From Brachionus manjavacas (Eukaryota > Rotifera > Eurotatoria > Ploima > Brachionidae): 64,000 bases of DNA. The stretch spans positions 5,191,501 to 5,255,500 of the forward strand of contig JAHQIY010000005.1 in assembly GCA_019054805.1 (NCBI GenBank), written 5' to 3'. The notes beneath the pieces were generated by a model. The model had not been told where the DNA came from, searched no databases, and saw nothing but the letters and a program-made list of their open reading frames with translations. The position numbers and the translations under genes are program-made. Positions 10,401 to 19,759 of this stretch are shown here, in pieces. Each line of letters starts with the position of its first letter. Within the stretch, counting starts at the first letter, position 1.

Positions 10401-10947
10401 AATGGCGCAGGCGTGCCTCGCCGACAAGCTAAAAAATGCCAAAGGAAATGCGGAAAAAGTTGCCCTGAGCAGAAAAGACAATGTGGACCAGCTGGCCAGG
10501 TCGATACTCGGCGGCGCCTCTCTAGCTCAAACCATCACATCCAAGACAGTGGCCGAGCAAATAGCAGAAAAGCTGAACATGAGGCTGAATTATATCAAAC
10601 AAGATAATCAGAGTGACCAGGACAGCGATGCGTTCAAGGTGTACGAAGAAGAGCTCGAGATTAATGACTTTCCGCAACAGGCCAGATGGAGAATCACGTC
10701 CAAGGAGACCATTAGTCACATTTGTGAGTATGCCGAGGTCGGCATCACTGTCCGAGGCTCCTATTTTGCGCCCACCAAAGAGCCGCCGTTCGGCGAGCGA
10801 AAGTTGTACTTGGCCATTGAGAGTGGCAATGAGAAGGGCCTGTCGCTCGCCAAGTCCGAGATCGCCAGAATTATTAAGGAAGAAATTAGTAAGATGTCTA
10901 ATCCAACCGTGCAGCTAATGAAACAGAGCAGATACAAGATTGTCTAA
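7456..10947 (+). CDS. DDX46: DEAD-box spliceosomal ATPase/helicase DDX46 (Prp5)
   Basis: DDX46/Prp5 is the U2-snRNP-associated ATPase that remodels U2 for branch-site pairing during pre-spliceosome assembly in the nucleus. The 1163-codon frame shows an Arg/Ser-rich tract (residues about 90-155), an acidic linker, FRKNFYVEVPE and KGKNCPKPI, and then the full helicase core. That core has the Q motif (GFDRPTPIQAQ, 511), motif I AKTGSGKT (536), PTRELA (573), DEAD (649), SAT (680), ARGLD (800) and HRCGRTGR (825). The C-terminus (FKFNEQEEAFSDERKKLQK; YEEELEINDFPQQARWRITS; RYKIV) matches animal DDX46 throughout. One small oddity is Cys where most members have Ala in HRAGRTGR. The first ~85 codons are A+T-rich and unlike the family, so the annotated start is doubtful; a short upstream intron or a later 5' exon junction is possible. 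The body, from about 7720, is remarkably G+C-rich and intronless. Confidence 0.95.
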   Translation: MNRHLNNADQIGQKYGRHTTNCITKTQPSSSRNRILKKYIYKCYIDSSTLSKKTIQKPKSPIKKGIEFFKQIFFSLYILPKATKITSDRSVDSSPDRHRSRKHKSSSKKEVRTRSRERRDRRSHSRDDKKSSKRSRHRSRSRGDKDSKRRKSRDKSPDKSVDSSFTKVISKIAPKVGIDVNDISEIIKTPAAKQKLSEISDKYKPAEKPLPSNLIPISTSTAQVLAARAAAIAAAQNISSQIMNPEGFRYESEFKRKSDAELAAEKEAEQKRLEDEMRKRRERIEKWRNEKRAKEAPAEAAAPTAAVLSAPTETEQAEKTRSWNLEDEDDEEDEPKPAKSVSVEDEEDPLDAFMKDINTKALTSRTIKKHVDKETSNKVTIMVGVAKATGKADKNKGLIMEQDIDGLEYDSDEEDAYAGDDLSASDPLAAKNKTKSEMVSTDHSKVYYRAFRKNFYVEVPEISEMSWEQVDEYREELEGIKIKGKNCPKPIRVWAQCGVSLKVSECLKRHGFDRPTPIQAQAVPIIMSGRDMIGIAKTGSGKTLAFLLPMFRHVLDQPPLEVDDGPIAVVMTPTRELAMQIAKECRKFTRHLGLNVVAVYGGSSISEQIAELKRGTEIIVCTPGRMIDMLAANNGRVTNLRRVTYVVLDEADRMFDMGFEPQVNKILENVRPDRQTVMFSATFPKKMEDLARKALHKPLEVSVGGRSVVCKEVEQHVVVIDEDKKYLKLLELLGLFQPKGSVIVFVDKQEDADDLCKNLLKNSYSCMALHGGVDQDDRESIMDFFKKANVPLLVATSIAARGLDVKDLILVVNYDCPNHYEDYVHRCGRTGRAGNHGYAYTFLNPEQKRYAGHVIKALELSGTAVSDELRQMWAEYVTEMEAAGKRVRACTGGFEGKGFKFNEQEEAFSDERKKLQKVAFGLHVDSDEEDADVALDEQIEDLFKSKRSTKDKLEVAAGAQPANAANVAQTGAAAAAAAAANIMAQACLADKLKNAKGNAEKVALSRKDNVDQLARSILGGASLAQTITSKTVAEQIAEKLNMRLNYIKQDNQSDQDSDAFKVYEEELEINDFPQQARWRITSKETISHICEYAEVGITVRGSYFAPTKEPPFGERKLYLAIESGNEKGLSLAKSEIARIIKEEISKMSNPTVQLMKQSRYKIV

Positions 10948-11021
10948 TGTTGAGATATGAGTCTATTCTGTTTGTTCGCTCTACTCTTCTTTTTTTCTCT
11001 TCTTTTTTTTCTTTTTGTTAT

Positions 11022-11027
11022 AATAAA
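11022..11027 (+). promoter_or_regulatory. Likely polyadenylation signal AATAAA of DDX46
   Basis: An AATAAA lies 75 bp after the DDX46 stop codon, following a long pyrimidine tract (10975-11017). A second AATAAA near 11090 is an alternative. The A+T background makes chance hits common, so position is the main argument. Confidence 0.45.
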
Positions 11028-12076
11028 AAAAAATATATGTTTTTGTCATCTTCTTTTTTTTTTTTACTTTCATTGTAAATTGATATTAAATAAAAAAATA
11101 AAATGAAATTTTTTATGTGTCAATTTTGAATTTTATGGTCTGTGAACAAACAATTTAGATAGACTCTTAATATTTTTCAAAAGCAAATCTATTATGACGA
11201 TATCTAATTTAAACGTAATCCAATTTAATTCGATTTATAGAAAAATCATCCCGTTTTTTTCCAGAATTATAAAATAATAAATTATTAAGATATTTATAAT
11301 TTGTTTGGGTTTTAAAATTGATCAAAATCTCAATTTTTCAAAACTTGCTTGTAGTATCTCATTAGTTGTAAATAAAAAATTATTCAGCATACAAAGAGAC
11401 TTTTCTATCTGTCAACATCTGTGAAAATACAGTTTTTTAAGACGTTTATTTTGCCTTATTTTCGATTACTGCTCCACTTTAGTGCGCCACTTCTTTCAAA
11501 AAAGGAAATTATTAAGCTAGCTAAAAGTTATTATTTTTCGAAATTTATTTAAGTTTAAATTTGAAGCTAATAACTTAAATTAAATTAATAATTTTCAAGA
11601 AAAGTTAGTTTGTATGCATTTCAGCATAGAAAACTGGAAAGAATGTTGTCTTTTGCCTATAAAATTCTCTTTTTTAATAATTCACCTCATAATTTAAGAT
11701 TGTAGAAAAAATAACTCGAGAAATTTGAAATATTTTATTTTTATTTATTTAAATACTTTTTGAGGAAATCCTCAGGCCACTCAGAATGGATCAAAGTCCT
11801 TCTTTTAGCCTATTTAGAAATTTGAAATATAATTTGAAATAGAATCTGATTGAACCAGCATCAAAAACAGCAAATGGTGAAAAACACTTGGATTCTTTTA
11901 TACAACACTGATGAATAGCCTTGTGATCAAGAGATCAATGTTGAAGTTTGCAACATTCAAGCATTCAATATTCAATAATATGAATTTGATATTTAAAGAT
12001 TTTATTAAAAAATTTAACTTAAATATTTCAATGTTTTACTTTTTTAAATTATTTTATTAAAAAAATAAAATGTCTA
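11028..12076. other. Intergenic, no gene recognised
   Basis: This is A+T-rich filler. A short AAATCATCCCGTTTTTTTCC segment at 11246 resembles one arm of the hairpin element at 42945. No coding segment could be supported. Confidence 0.4.
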
Positions 12077-13376
12077 GTTAAGTCAGCATTTTTCATGTCA
12101 GTCATGAAGGAATTGTTAAATGACCAGCTTCATTCTTTCTACAAAAGGGAACCAAACGAAAATATGCCTTATTATCTATTACAAATTTTCTCATCTTTCG
12201 ATATTGAGAATGTCATGCGAGAACTTAATGGGGATCTTTTTGAGCTTAGACTAGAGAAATTAGATGAAAACAAATCGATGGGTATGAAGATGCTCCACAT
12301 ATATTGAAAAACTGCAAAAAAAACGTCAAGACCATTGAAAATAATTTACAGAAATTCACTCGAGACAGGTAAGATACCAATGGAGGAGTAAGGAGTAAAT
12401 GTATCGCCAATCTATTAAAAAGAAATAACTTAGAACTTGTAAGTTATTTACCGATATAACTTACGTTTGTTGCATGTAAAGTTCTTGAAGGTAATTTAGT
12501 GAACAACTAATGCTATACCTCAAGGAGAATAATTTTGTAAAGGAAAGGCAGCATGGATTCGTTCTAAAGAAAGGATGTGTCTCAGACCTACTTACTACTT
12601 GTAACGCTTGGAGTGAACACGAGTGTGTTGGAAGAGAAAAATCATGCAAAAAAATACTGTTTGACTTTTCAAAAGCTTTTGATGCTGTACAGCATCGACG
12701 CCTTCTACATTAACTGAGTGGTAATGGTCAAGACGAAAAATGGTTAGCTAGATCGAAGACTTGTTGAGTAAGAGAATAAAGCGAGTTGTCCTTGGCAATG
12801 AAGTTTTCGAAATGGTCTGAGGTATTGAGTGGGGATCTGTATTTGGATACCTGCTGTTTGTTCCCTACATTAATGACCACCTTTATAATGTTTCAAATAA
12901 AATGGAATTGAATGCAGACAAAACTAAAAAATTCTTGGCATAGTAAATAAATTTATGAAAAGCGATGTTGCAGGAAGATCTGGATGCAGTGTGTTGATGG
13001 ATTGATTTGTTGCGTATGGGACTGTGTACTGATTAGTTCAAAGTGATGCATTTCGGTAGACTAAATGCAAGACATAAGCCTAACCTCATACCGTATGAGG
13101 TTAGCTTGAATGGGGTTGACAAGGCTAAGCGAAAGAAGAGTGAAAAGGGAGTTAATTGGGATGTAAAAATTTGTGAATGGATTAAAAAAGTTGGACCCGG
13201 TAAGAAATCTGGTAAATAGATCTGAAAACAAGGATCTCTATACAACGCTTAGATCTTGTAAGTTGCCAGAAAATGTGATAATATCAAAGTAAATCGAAAG
13301 CTTCAAAGCGGCCTTAGATAGATTTAATGGAAACGGCTACCGTGCCAACTGGGATAATATCTTGCTCTTCATCTAA
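12077..13376 (+). pseudogene. CR1-like LINE ORF2 relic with most reverse-transcriptase motifs
   Basis: The plus strand carries, in order and across several frames, LLNDQLHSFYKRE (pre-RT), an IENVMRELN...LDENKSMG block (cf. LNPNKSPGPDG), RNSLETGKIPMEE, NFVKERQHGFVLKKGCVSDL, ILFDFSKAFDAVQHRRLLH, KWSEVLSGD and IYxxDL-like remnants. The tail ends with SFKAALDRFNGNGYR and NWDNI. This is the standard order of a CR1/Jockey ORF2 from before the fingers to the C-terminus. The many stops and frameshifts, and a Gly-to-other change at the GPDG box, mark it as dead. Confidence 0.82.
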
Positions 13377-13724
13377 ATCCTATATTATAGCACTGATAAA
13401 TTCAATTTCGAAATCAAAGCTAACATTCTGAAATAGTTGTTTCAAAATTTTTGATTAATCTTTTTCATAAATTGTTTGTTTTTTATTGGTAAAAGACAAT
13501 AGACCATTGGTAAAAATTGACCATCAATGAGACAATGAATTGATCGGCTTTGGAGCAACGTCTAAAGTAGCATCACAAAACATGATTTTCTATTGCCAGC
13601 TGTTGAAAATATTAAAAATCTAGATAAATCTTCAAGTTCTGAATCATTTAATATAAAATTTTCTTTTTTGATTATAGTCAAAAATTCAGGAAATTCAATT
13701 GATTTTAAATTAGTTGGTTATAAT

Positions 13725-13845
13725 AATAATTATATAATAATTGTCCCTATCCTAGTGGATAATAGAGAGGCGATCATCTCCTTTTCAAGTACTTTTTTGA
13801 GCAACGGCTCCGATCTGACACAGAAATTAGTTGGTTACTTTGGAT
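13725..13845 (-). repeat. Truncated SINE copy (same family as 24638-24938)
   Basis: Read on the minus strand, this segment contains CAGATCGGAGCCGTTGCTCA, then GGAGATGATCGCC, TTATCCACTAGGATAG and GGGACAATTATTATA. These match the 3' half of the complete SINE at 24638 with small indels. The tRNA-like 5' part is absent. The short open frame on the plus strand here is accidental. Confidence 0.75.
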
Positions 13846-13859
13846 AATTTGAGGAATTT

Positions 13860-14075
13860 TTTTCATTTCGCTCTTTTTATCATTTGTCTCAATACAATAC
13901 AGGAAGAAGATTCGATTGCCTCTTAATCATCACCTAGTTCTTTTTCAAAATTGAGAAATGATTTTTCGTGCAGCTTCATTAGTCACTGCAGTCTTTTCTT
14001 TCAATTTCATACCAAGCTCTAAGTTGGTGATCTTAATTGAACCTGGAATTTCCAAATGATCTTTATTTAACAACC
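13860..14075 (-). pseudogene. Possible N-terminal fragment of a MULE/FLYWCH-type transposon protein
   Basis: The minus strand reads DHLEIPGSIKITNLELGMKL, then KEKTAVTNEAARKIISQF and, after a stop, KELGDDQEAIESSSC with RQMIKRAK. The pattern resembles the region between the FLYWCH/FAR1 zinc finger and the catalytic domain of MULE proteins, but similarity is weak and judged by eye only. Confidence 0.25.
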
Positions 14076-14079
14076 AAAC

Positions 14080-15759
14080 TTAAACACATTTTTAGCCTAG
14101 AGTTTCTATATATGTGTAACAAGATCCATGGCATTTAACTAGCAGACAGTGCCAAGTTTTTTTCCTTGAAAATTTTTGATTCTAAATAGTAGTAATACCC
14201 AGACTTGTTTTTAAGTCACAGTTTTTAGTCTAAGTCAGAAAAATTTAAGTCAAAGCCAATGTCTTAAAAATTTTTTTTCATTTTTTTAGTGAAGTTTAGT
14301 CGAGTCAACTAATTTTCTGATTTTAAAACTAAACTAAACACAAGTCTTAAAAACTTAAAAACAAGTCTGGTAATACCCATCGAAATACAAATGTGGTTTA
14401 TTTTTATTCGATAGAGGGATTATAACTCTTTAAGAAATTCTGCTAAAAGTTAACTTTGAAAACGCGAGGAAATGGTGCTAATATATTTTGACTAATTTTT
14501 GCAATGTCACTCTATTGAAATAAAATATGGTGTTTCAAACAAACATTGTATAGTTTTAGAAGCTATTTAGAGAATTAAAATTCTTTTAAAAAAATTTTTT
14601 TCATTAATTTCTAAATTAAATTTTTAATCTTTTTACTGTTTACTTATTGTCTAATTCTTATTTACTCCTAGTTAATAGGCTATAAAAGAACAGTGAATTC
14701 TTAATTCAAAACTGGACTCATTTTTATAGCAATTTTGAATGAAAGGTATCATACCATTACTATTTAAAAAACATTTTTCTTTCGACTCAGATTATTTTTC
14801 TTGATAGCAATTTGTTAAATAAATTATTTTGGTGCCAAAAAAAAATTGTTCACTTATCTTTAAATGAAATAACAAAATAATCCTGTTTTTCGGTACTTAA
14901 GATTGGTTTTATTGCCCAAGTTATCTTTTATGTTAATGGATTTGTTGTGTATTGAATTGACTACATCCAAAGATTTAATAAAATTAATATTTTCTGTTAA
15001 CGTTTTTAATTTAATTTAAATTTTTTGTTCAATTTCCGGATCTTTTTTTCGATTTACGAATAATTTGGGAAAATTTTTTTTCAATCTTTTGAAATATTGT
15101 CACAAGTCTGGCTTTATGAAATATCAATCAATCTTTATGAAATATTGTATTTGTGACAATATTTCAAAAGATTGATGAAAGAAATTGATTTTAAATAAAA
15201 AATTTTCACGCCAACAGTCTTTTTAATATTTAGTAAAAATATTAACTGTAAAATTGTTTACAATTTACATCTTCAATTCGTAAAATAGATAGGTTTTTTT
15301 AATTTTGTCTTATTATTGTGTTCTTAAGCTTGTTTTTTTTCCATCAAATAATCTCTAAATTATATTAGAAGGAAGATTCAATTTTAAAACTTAAAATTTT
15401 AAACTTGGTAAAGAATTAAATGAAAGACAAGTAAAATATTGATTTATTTTTTTTAATTGAAAACGCTCATCTAAACTTATATTTAGATTTTTAAAGACTT
15501 CTAAAGTATAGCGAATAAAACTTTAAATTTTTCGTAAAAAAAATAGGTACACCTTAACCGACTAGATCCAGTTTTTTAATAATTGATATTTTAAATAAAA
15601 GTGAATAATTTATCTAATTTTTTTTTTAATGCTCATTTTTATTCATTTTATTTAATTATATATTTAGTTTTTTCATATGTTTCTAGTCTGAATGAGCATT
15701 TGCTCGAGAAAAAAAATTGAATTATTTAAAAATTAAAAAAGAATTTCAATTTTTTTTTC
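14080..15759. other. Intergenic A+T-rich DNA with one perfect hairpin
   Basis: No gene was recognised. The stretch includes the hairpin at 15082-15174 (listed separately) and scattered homopolymer tracts. Short phrases near 14200-14380 (ACTTGTTTTTAAGTC and its mirror) suggest an old foldback of about 170 bp. Confidence 0.4.
15082..15174. repeat. Perfect 24 bp inverted repeat (stem-loop)
   Basis: The arms at 15082-15105 (CAATCTTTTGAAATATTG plus TCACAA) and 15151-15174 are exact reverse complements, separated by 45 bp that contain another partial copy of the same words (TCAATCTTTATGAAATATTG). It could be a MITE core or a structured transcript. Confidence 0.7.
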
Positions 15760-15965
15760 AGATTTAAAAACAAAAATTAAACTTATTCTATTTCACTTAA
15801 TAGTTTAATTTCAAATATGAAAATTCTTGCAATATTAACTTAAAATTATTTTTTTATTTGAGACTGAAAAAATTATTTGAAACATCGCACTTTTTTAATG
15901 TTGTTATTTCAAAATTGGATACATTTTGTAATTGAAACACAAAAATTAAACTAATTGAATTCAAA
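15760..15965 (-). repeat. Dispersed ~200 bp repeat, inverted relative to 44395-44590
   Basis: The reverse complement of this segment aligns with 44395-44590 through TTTAATTTTTGTGTTT, AATTACAAAAT, GCGATGTTTCAAAT, TTTTTTCAGT, CATATTTGAAATT and GTGAAATAGAAT, with small indels. It abuts the left flank of the piggyBac element. Confidence 0.65.
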
Positions 15966-16149
15966 TACATATTTACTAGCGCTATTAACCCTTGTCTGTC
16001 GAAAATAAAACAATAACGTTGTTGACGAAAATGGGTCATTTTTGACCCAGAAAAAAAAAATTGTGTTTTAAAATACTTTTATTAAAAAAATATCAATCAA
16101 GTTTAAAAATATAAAAAAATGATAAAAGTTAATTAATTTAAAACACAAT

Positions 16150-17700
16150 TTTTACAAATAATAGTATTCATTTTTTCTAGATGATCTTTACAGACAAAGC
16201 TTGCGCATTGGCAACAAGTTACTGAGCTTTTGTTATCTCGCTCTTTTTATCATTTTCGTTTTGGCACATCGAACATTTCCCTCTAGACTTTATAAAATTT
16301 GTGCCCGAACCTCTTCGCGGAGTCTTTTCTTAATAATTTGCATTCCGGTTCTTTTAATTGATTAAACTAGATTATAGTTAACTCCACGAAAATTGTTCAT
16401 TGAAATCTGATTCGCTCTTTCTTCAATACATGGCTCCAATATCTCAGGGAGAGTAGCTCTAGACATGTTCTACGAAAACGATTTCCGTTGATTCTTGTCG
16501 GTGATTCATGCTTTAAATTATATAGGGCGAAAGAATTGCTTGCCGCTAAATTAATTAAATACTTAAATACATTTAATGGCCATCTTTTGTTTTCCTATGG
16601 CATGTAAACTTTTCGACCATTTGATTTAGTGTATCAACTCCGCCTTTATTTAAGTTAAAATCAAGGATAACTTTTGGTTTCTTTGTCTTCGCGTCAATCG
16701 ACATGATGATAAATCAATATTAAAATCACTGATTTGTTCTTTTTAGGGACCTATGAAACCAGTGTTTACGATTTATTAAAACCAAAAATTGAAGTGTCAA
16801 CTTTTCTTTCTTTTTTTGCCTGAAATTCACAAGGAATCTCACGTTTATTTGATTTCAAAGTGTCTATATAAGACTTTTTTTTCGAATAAAAGCTCAGCTA
16901 GCGCAACAATTGAAAAAAATTATCAGCGGTAACATTTCTTTTCGAATCGAAAAATGGTTCGCAAAAATTCTTTTCCACGGTCTCGCCAATTTTTACCGAC
17001 GCTTTTTCGTTTGTTTCCCACAAATCTATGTTCGTGTCCCAAAGATATTTGATTTGCATATCGACTAATGACCAATATTAGAGACCATATTTTGCTGGCT
17101 TATTTGGGATTTATTTCAAAAACGCGCATCTTCCACGAAATGCATACAATTGCTCAACGACACATAAATTACTTCCTGGTGTAAATGCAGATTTTACATT
17201 GAATTTAAAATGCGCAAAAATTTCACTCATTTTAACGAACTTGCTGTTGTTAGATGCGGAAAGCCGTTCAACTCTACTGTTAATGTCATTAAATGATATT
17301 TTAGCTAGTAAAAATTTAAATATATCTCTGGTCATAGCAGCCGATGCCCAATCTGAGTGATGAAATGACTCACAAGACCATATTTAGTTGTCTTCGACGT
17401 CATTTTCCCCAGTTACTCCGAATAACAACAATAAACCAATTAAGGATTTCAACTCCGTCTAGGATGTAAAGTCTTCTTTTTTAATAATTATTTTATTAGT
17501 GTATAAAACATTTTTCCTATTTATTGAAGAATCAATAAAATAAGAAAAAAAATGGCTCATTTTGGTAAAGTTTCTTTCAACCGAATTGAGCATTGATTGA
17601 TGATTTTGTACATCACATACATTCGGATTATATTGAGGATAAATACTCCATCTATAACATTTTTTTTCCCAAAATAAATATGATTAGAAGAATCTATATC
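16150..17700 (-). pseudogene. piggyBac transposase, degenerate, first catalytic Asp lost
   Basis: Reading down from about 17700, the order matches piggyBac transposase: LIGLLLLFGVTGENDVED, DWASAAMTRDIFKFLLAKIS, FTPGSNLCVVEQLYAFRGRC, stop, IPNKPAKYGL, KRNVTADNFF, NKREIPCEF, KPKVILDFNLNKGGVDTLNQ, MVEKFTCHRKTK and a C-terminal Cys-rich end (GKCSMCQN). Of the DDD triad, the second (TADNFF) and third (GGVDTLN) aspartates are present. The first, normally in the (I/V)DEQL motif, is Val here (CVVEQL). Several stops and frameshifts follow, so the protein is dead whichever loss came first. Confidence 0.9.
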
Positions 17701-17753
17701 TTCTGAATGTAGCGTGAATGTAGCGTAAATGTAGCTGAGCGAGACAATTTCTT

Positions 17754-17990
17754 TTATACCATGTTAATTTGCCTATCAAATATTTTATTTTCCAAATTCT
17801 TAATTAGTTTGAGCATATCACTGGTTTCTTCCTTTGTACCTCTTTGAGCAGCAAAAAGTTTCAACGTGTTTATACATTCAAGTGCCATTATTTTTTTAAC
17901 AGGTTTAACTTTAATTTCCATATCATCAACCAAGTCTTCTGGATTATTTGAGTTAGACTCTTCATTATGATTTAAATTATCAGTGATCAC
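17754..17990 (-). pseudogene. C-terminal fragment resembling a Tigger/pogo (CENPB-type) transposase
   Basis: The 78-codon frame ends VKKIMALECINTLKLFAAQR, then GTKEETSDMLKLIKNLENKI and FDRQINMV. The ALxCIxTLxxFxxQ...L..IxxLExxI pattern is typical of the extreme C-terminus of Tigger/pogo-family transposases. The catalytic DDE domain is missing: only 260 bp separate it from a possible TIR-like sequence (CAGTCTATCC on the minus strand near 18245). It lies inside the piggyBac element. Confidence 0.45.
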
Positions 17991-18260
17991 GAGGCATTTT
18001 TAAAATGAAAGAAAATTGGAACAATAAAAATATTTTTTTTCTATTTTATTTTTTTGTACATGTCACAAAATCAAAATAATTTATAATGACTTTATATAGA
18101 GCCGAATTCTAATTTTTTGTCTTTTTTTGATGTCACAAAATAAAATGTAACAAAATCGACGTAAGTTAACATGGAAATTATAATACCTATTGTGCGTTAT
18201 TCAAAAATCTTGTCACAAAATCGAATAATACTAAATCTAGGATAGACTGTACTGAAAAGT

Positions 18261-18615
18261 TATTAAAAAAATTCTGAACGTAAATCGTCAATAGAAGATA
18301 CACACTAATTGATAAGTTACATGTTATTTTTTACTTTTTCGAAACTAATAATTCATAATAAACATGCAAATAAAACATAACATTAAAGTTGAAAGTTAAC
18401 GCCTCGTAACTCGCAATTATAAAGCCGTGCTTCCCTATCTTAATTTTTAATTGATTTATTTGCGAGGAATGAGCGGTGCTTCACAAGCATTTTTAGCATA
18501 GACACAGGTGAATAAAAAACAAATACTTAATAGTTATAAAAAAAATTCTGGACGTAAATCGTCAATAGAGTATACACATTAATTGATAAATGATGTTATT
18601 TTTTACTGATTTGTA
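18261..18615. repeat. Direct repeat pair of about 75 bp
   Basis: The copies at 18261-18335 and 18540-18612 share AAAAAAATTCTGAACGTAAA, TCGTCAATAGA, ATACACA, AATTGATAA and TGTTATTTTTTACT with small differences. The sequence between includes a less A+T-rich segment (18385-18510). They could be the target-side duplication of an insertion or a tandem duplication. Confidence 0.6.
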
Positions 18616-18664
18616 CAAGTAAGGCTATTGTATATTTATTTCAAATTAGATTTGTCAATTAAAA

Positions 18665-18790
18665 AAGACTGAAATTATTTTCAGATAAATTATCTGAAAA
18701 TAAACAATATTAGAAAACGTAATTTACCTGTAAATAAATTTTTTTATTTTTTTACCTGAATGAAAAAATTATTTATTTTCACGTAAATCT
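18665..18790. repeat. Inverted repeats flanking the FAR1/PHD ORF (partner 19545-19650)
   Basis: The left segment has TTTTCAGATAAATTATCTGA (itself a palindrome), GTAATTTACCTGTAAATAAA and TATTTTCACGTAAAT. The right segment (19545-19650) has ATCTGAAAATAAAC, TTTATTTACAGATAATTTAC and GTGAAAATAAACGT, which are approximate reverse complements. These could be the TIRs of a separate transposon carrying the ORF, nested within piggyBac. Confidence 0.5.
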
Positions 18791-18990
18791 TAATAATCAA
18801 AAGAATAAAAATAGAAACAATTCAAAGACCATAATAATTGAAACAAATTAATTAAGCCGAATTATTGAAGTGAAACCATAATTAAAAATTAATCCTAAAT
18901 CTTTATTTAAAATGCACTTGTTTCTTACTAAACTCCTTTTACTTATCATAAAAAAAACTACCTTAATACGCTTAAATCTTTTGAAAAAAA

Positions 18991-19506
18991 ATGTCTGAAA
19001 AGTTATATCTTGGACAACTTTTCAACAGCTTTGACGAGTTTATCCAAACTTTAAATGAATATTCGAAACAAAGCTATTCGATTTGTACAGCCGTTAGTAG
19101 CCTAAAACTTGAAGACAACAATTTTAAATATCTTGAAATCAAGTGTTACCATCACAGGGAGATAAATGATATAACATCAAAGAGTACTGGTATACGACCC
19201 AAACAAAGCTATATTAACCCATGTGGCTGTTTAGCCGAAATTAGGGTAAATTATTCAATGAGTGAAACCGAGTCTGGAAAATACAAACTAACGAAATGCT
19301 ATCTTCAACACGAAAGAATCAACGAAGAAGTAAAAGAAAAAGAGAAAGAACACGACTTATCAGAAGAGGATTTTATATATATAATTAAATTATGTAAAAT
19401 TTGTTGCTTATCATGTGAATCTAAGAATATAGTTTGTGATAATTGTTCTTGTATTTTACATTTAAAATGTGTAGATAGAACTAATGCTCCAAAAAAAAAG
19501 AAATGA
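18991..19506 (+). CDS. FAR1/MULE-type DNA-binding protein ending in a PHD-like zinc finger (stop inside finger)
   Basis: The 171-codon frame starts at an ATG after an A-tract. Residues 8-110 (LFNSFDEFIQTLNEYSKQS, CYHHREIND, GIRPKQSYINPCGCLAEIRV, KYKLTKCYLQHER) resemble the N-terminal FAR1-like zinc-binding domain found in MULE transposases and FAR1/FHY3 proteins. A charged linker follows. The C-terminus (CKICCLSCESKNIVCDNC, then SCILHLKC) is the first part of a PHD-like C4HC3 finger: C135/C138 or C139/C142, C149-x2-C152, H157-x2-C160. The frame stops with TGA at 19504, but the very next codons read ICNEC-AN before another TGA (19528), exactly completing the last zinc pair. The stop sits at the conserved Trp position two residues before that Cys, so TGG to TGA mutation is likely. 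No MULE catalytic domain follows. It is intact in composition otherwise. Confidence 0.6.
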   Translation: MSEKLYLGQLFNSFDEFIQTLNEYSKQSYSICTAVSSLKLEDNNFKYLEIKCYHHREINDITSKSTGIRPKQSYINPCGCLAEIRVNYSMSETESGKYKLTKCYLQHERINEEVKEKEKEHDLSEEDFIYIIKLCKICCLSCESKNIVCDNCSCILHLKCVDRTNAPKKKK

Positions 19507-19759
19507 ATTTGTAATGAATGTGCTAATTGATTAATCTTTTTTTTATCTGAAAATAAACTTTTTTTTTAATTCACTTACAGATATTTTATCTGATTTTCTT
19601 TTTGTTTATTTACAGATAATTTACGTGAAAATAAACGTATTCATTAAAAAAACGATAAATAAAAAAAAATTTGCTTGGGTCAAAAATGACCAATTATCGT
19701 CAACAACGTAGTGCTGGATCTGGATGATTTTGACACAGTTTTCGACGGATAAGGGTTAA

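Larger units (their letters stand above)
15989..19755. mobile_element. piggyBac-family DNA transposon, 3.77 kb, with nested inserts
   Basis: The element starts CCCTTGTCTGTCGAAAA and ends with the reverse complement of CCCTTATCCGTCGAAAA (17 bp TIR, two mismatches). It is flanked by TTAA on both sides (15985-15988 and 19756-19759), the hallmark piggyBac target site. A longer subterminal inverted repeat is also present: ACGTTGTTGACGAAAATGG then GTCATTTTTGACCCA near 16015-16050, and its reverse-complement partner at 19675-19712. Inside are a dead piggyBac transposase (minus), a Tigger-like C-terminal fragment (minus) and a FAR1/PHD ORF (plus), so it is either a composite or has been hit by later insertions. 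Confidence 0.9.

Noticed and set aside
13593..13847. 84-codon plus-strand ORF
   Set aside because: Its 3' half is the complement of a SINE fragment.
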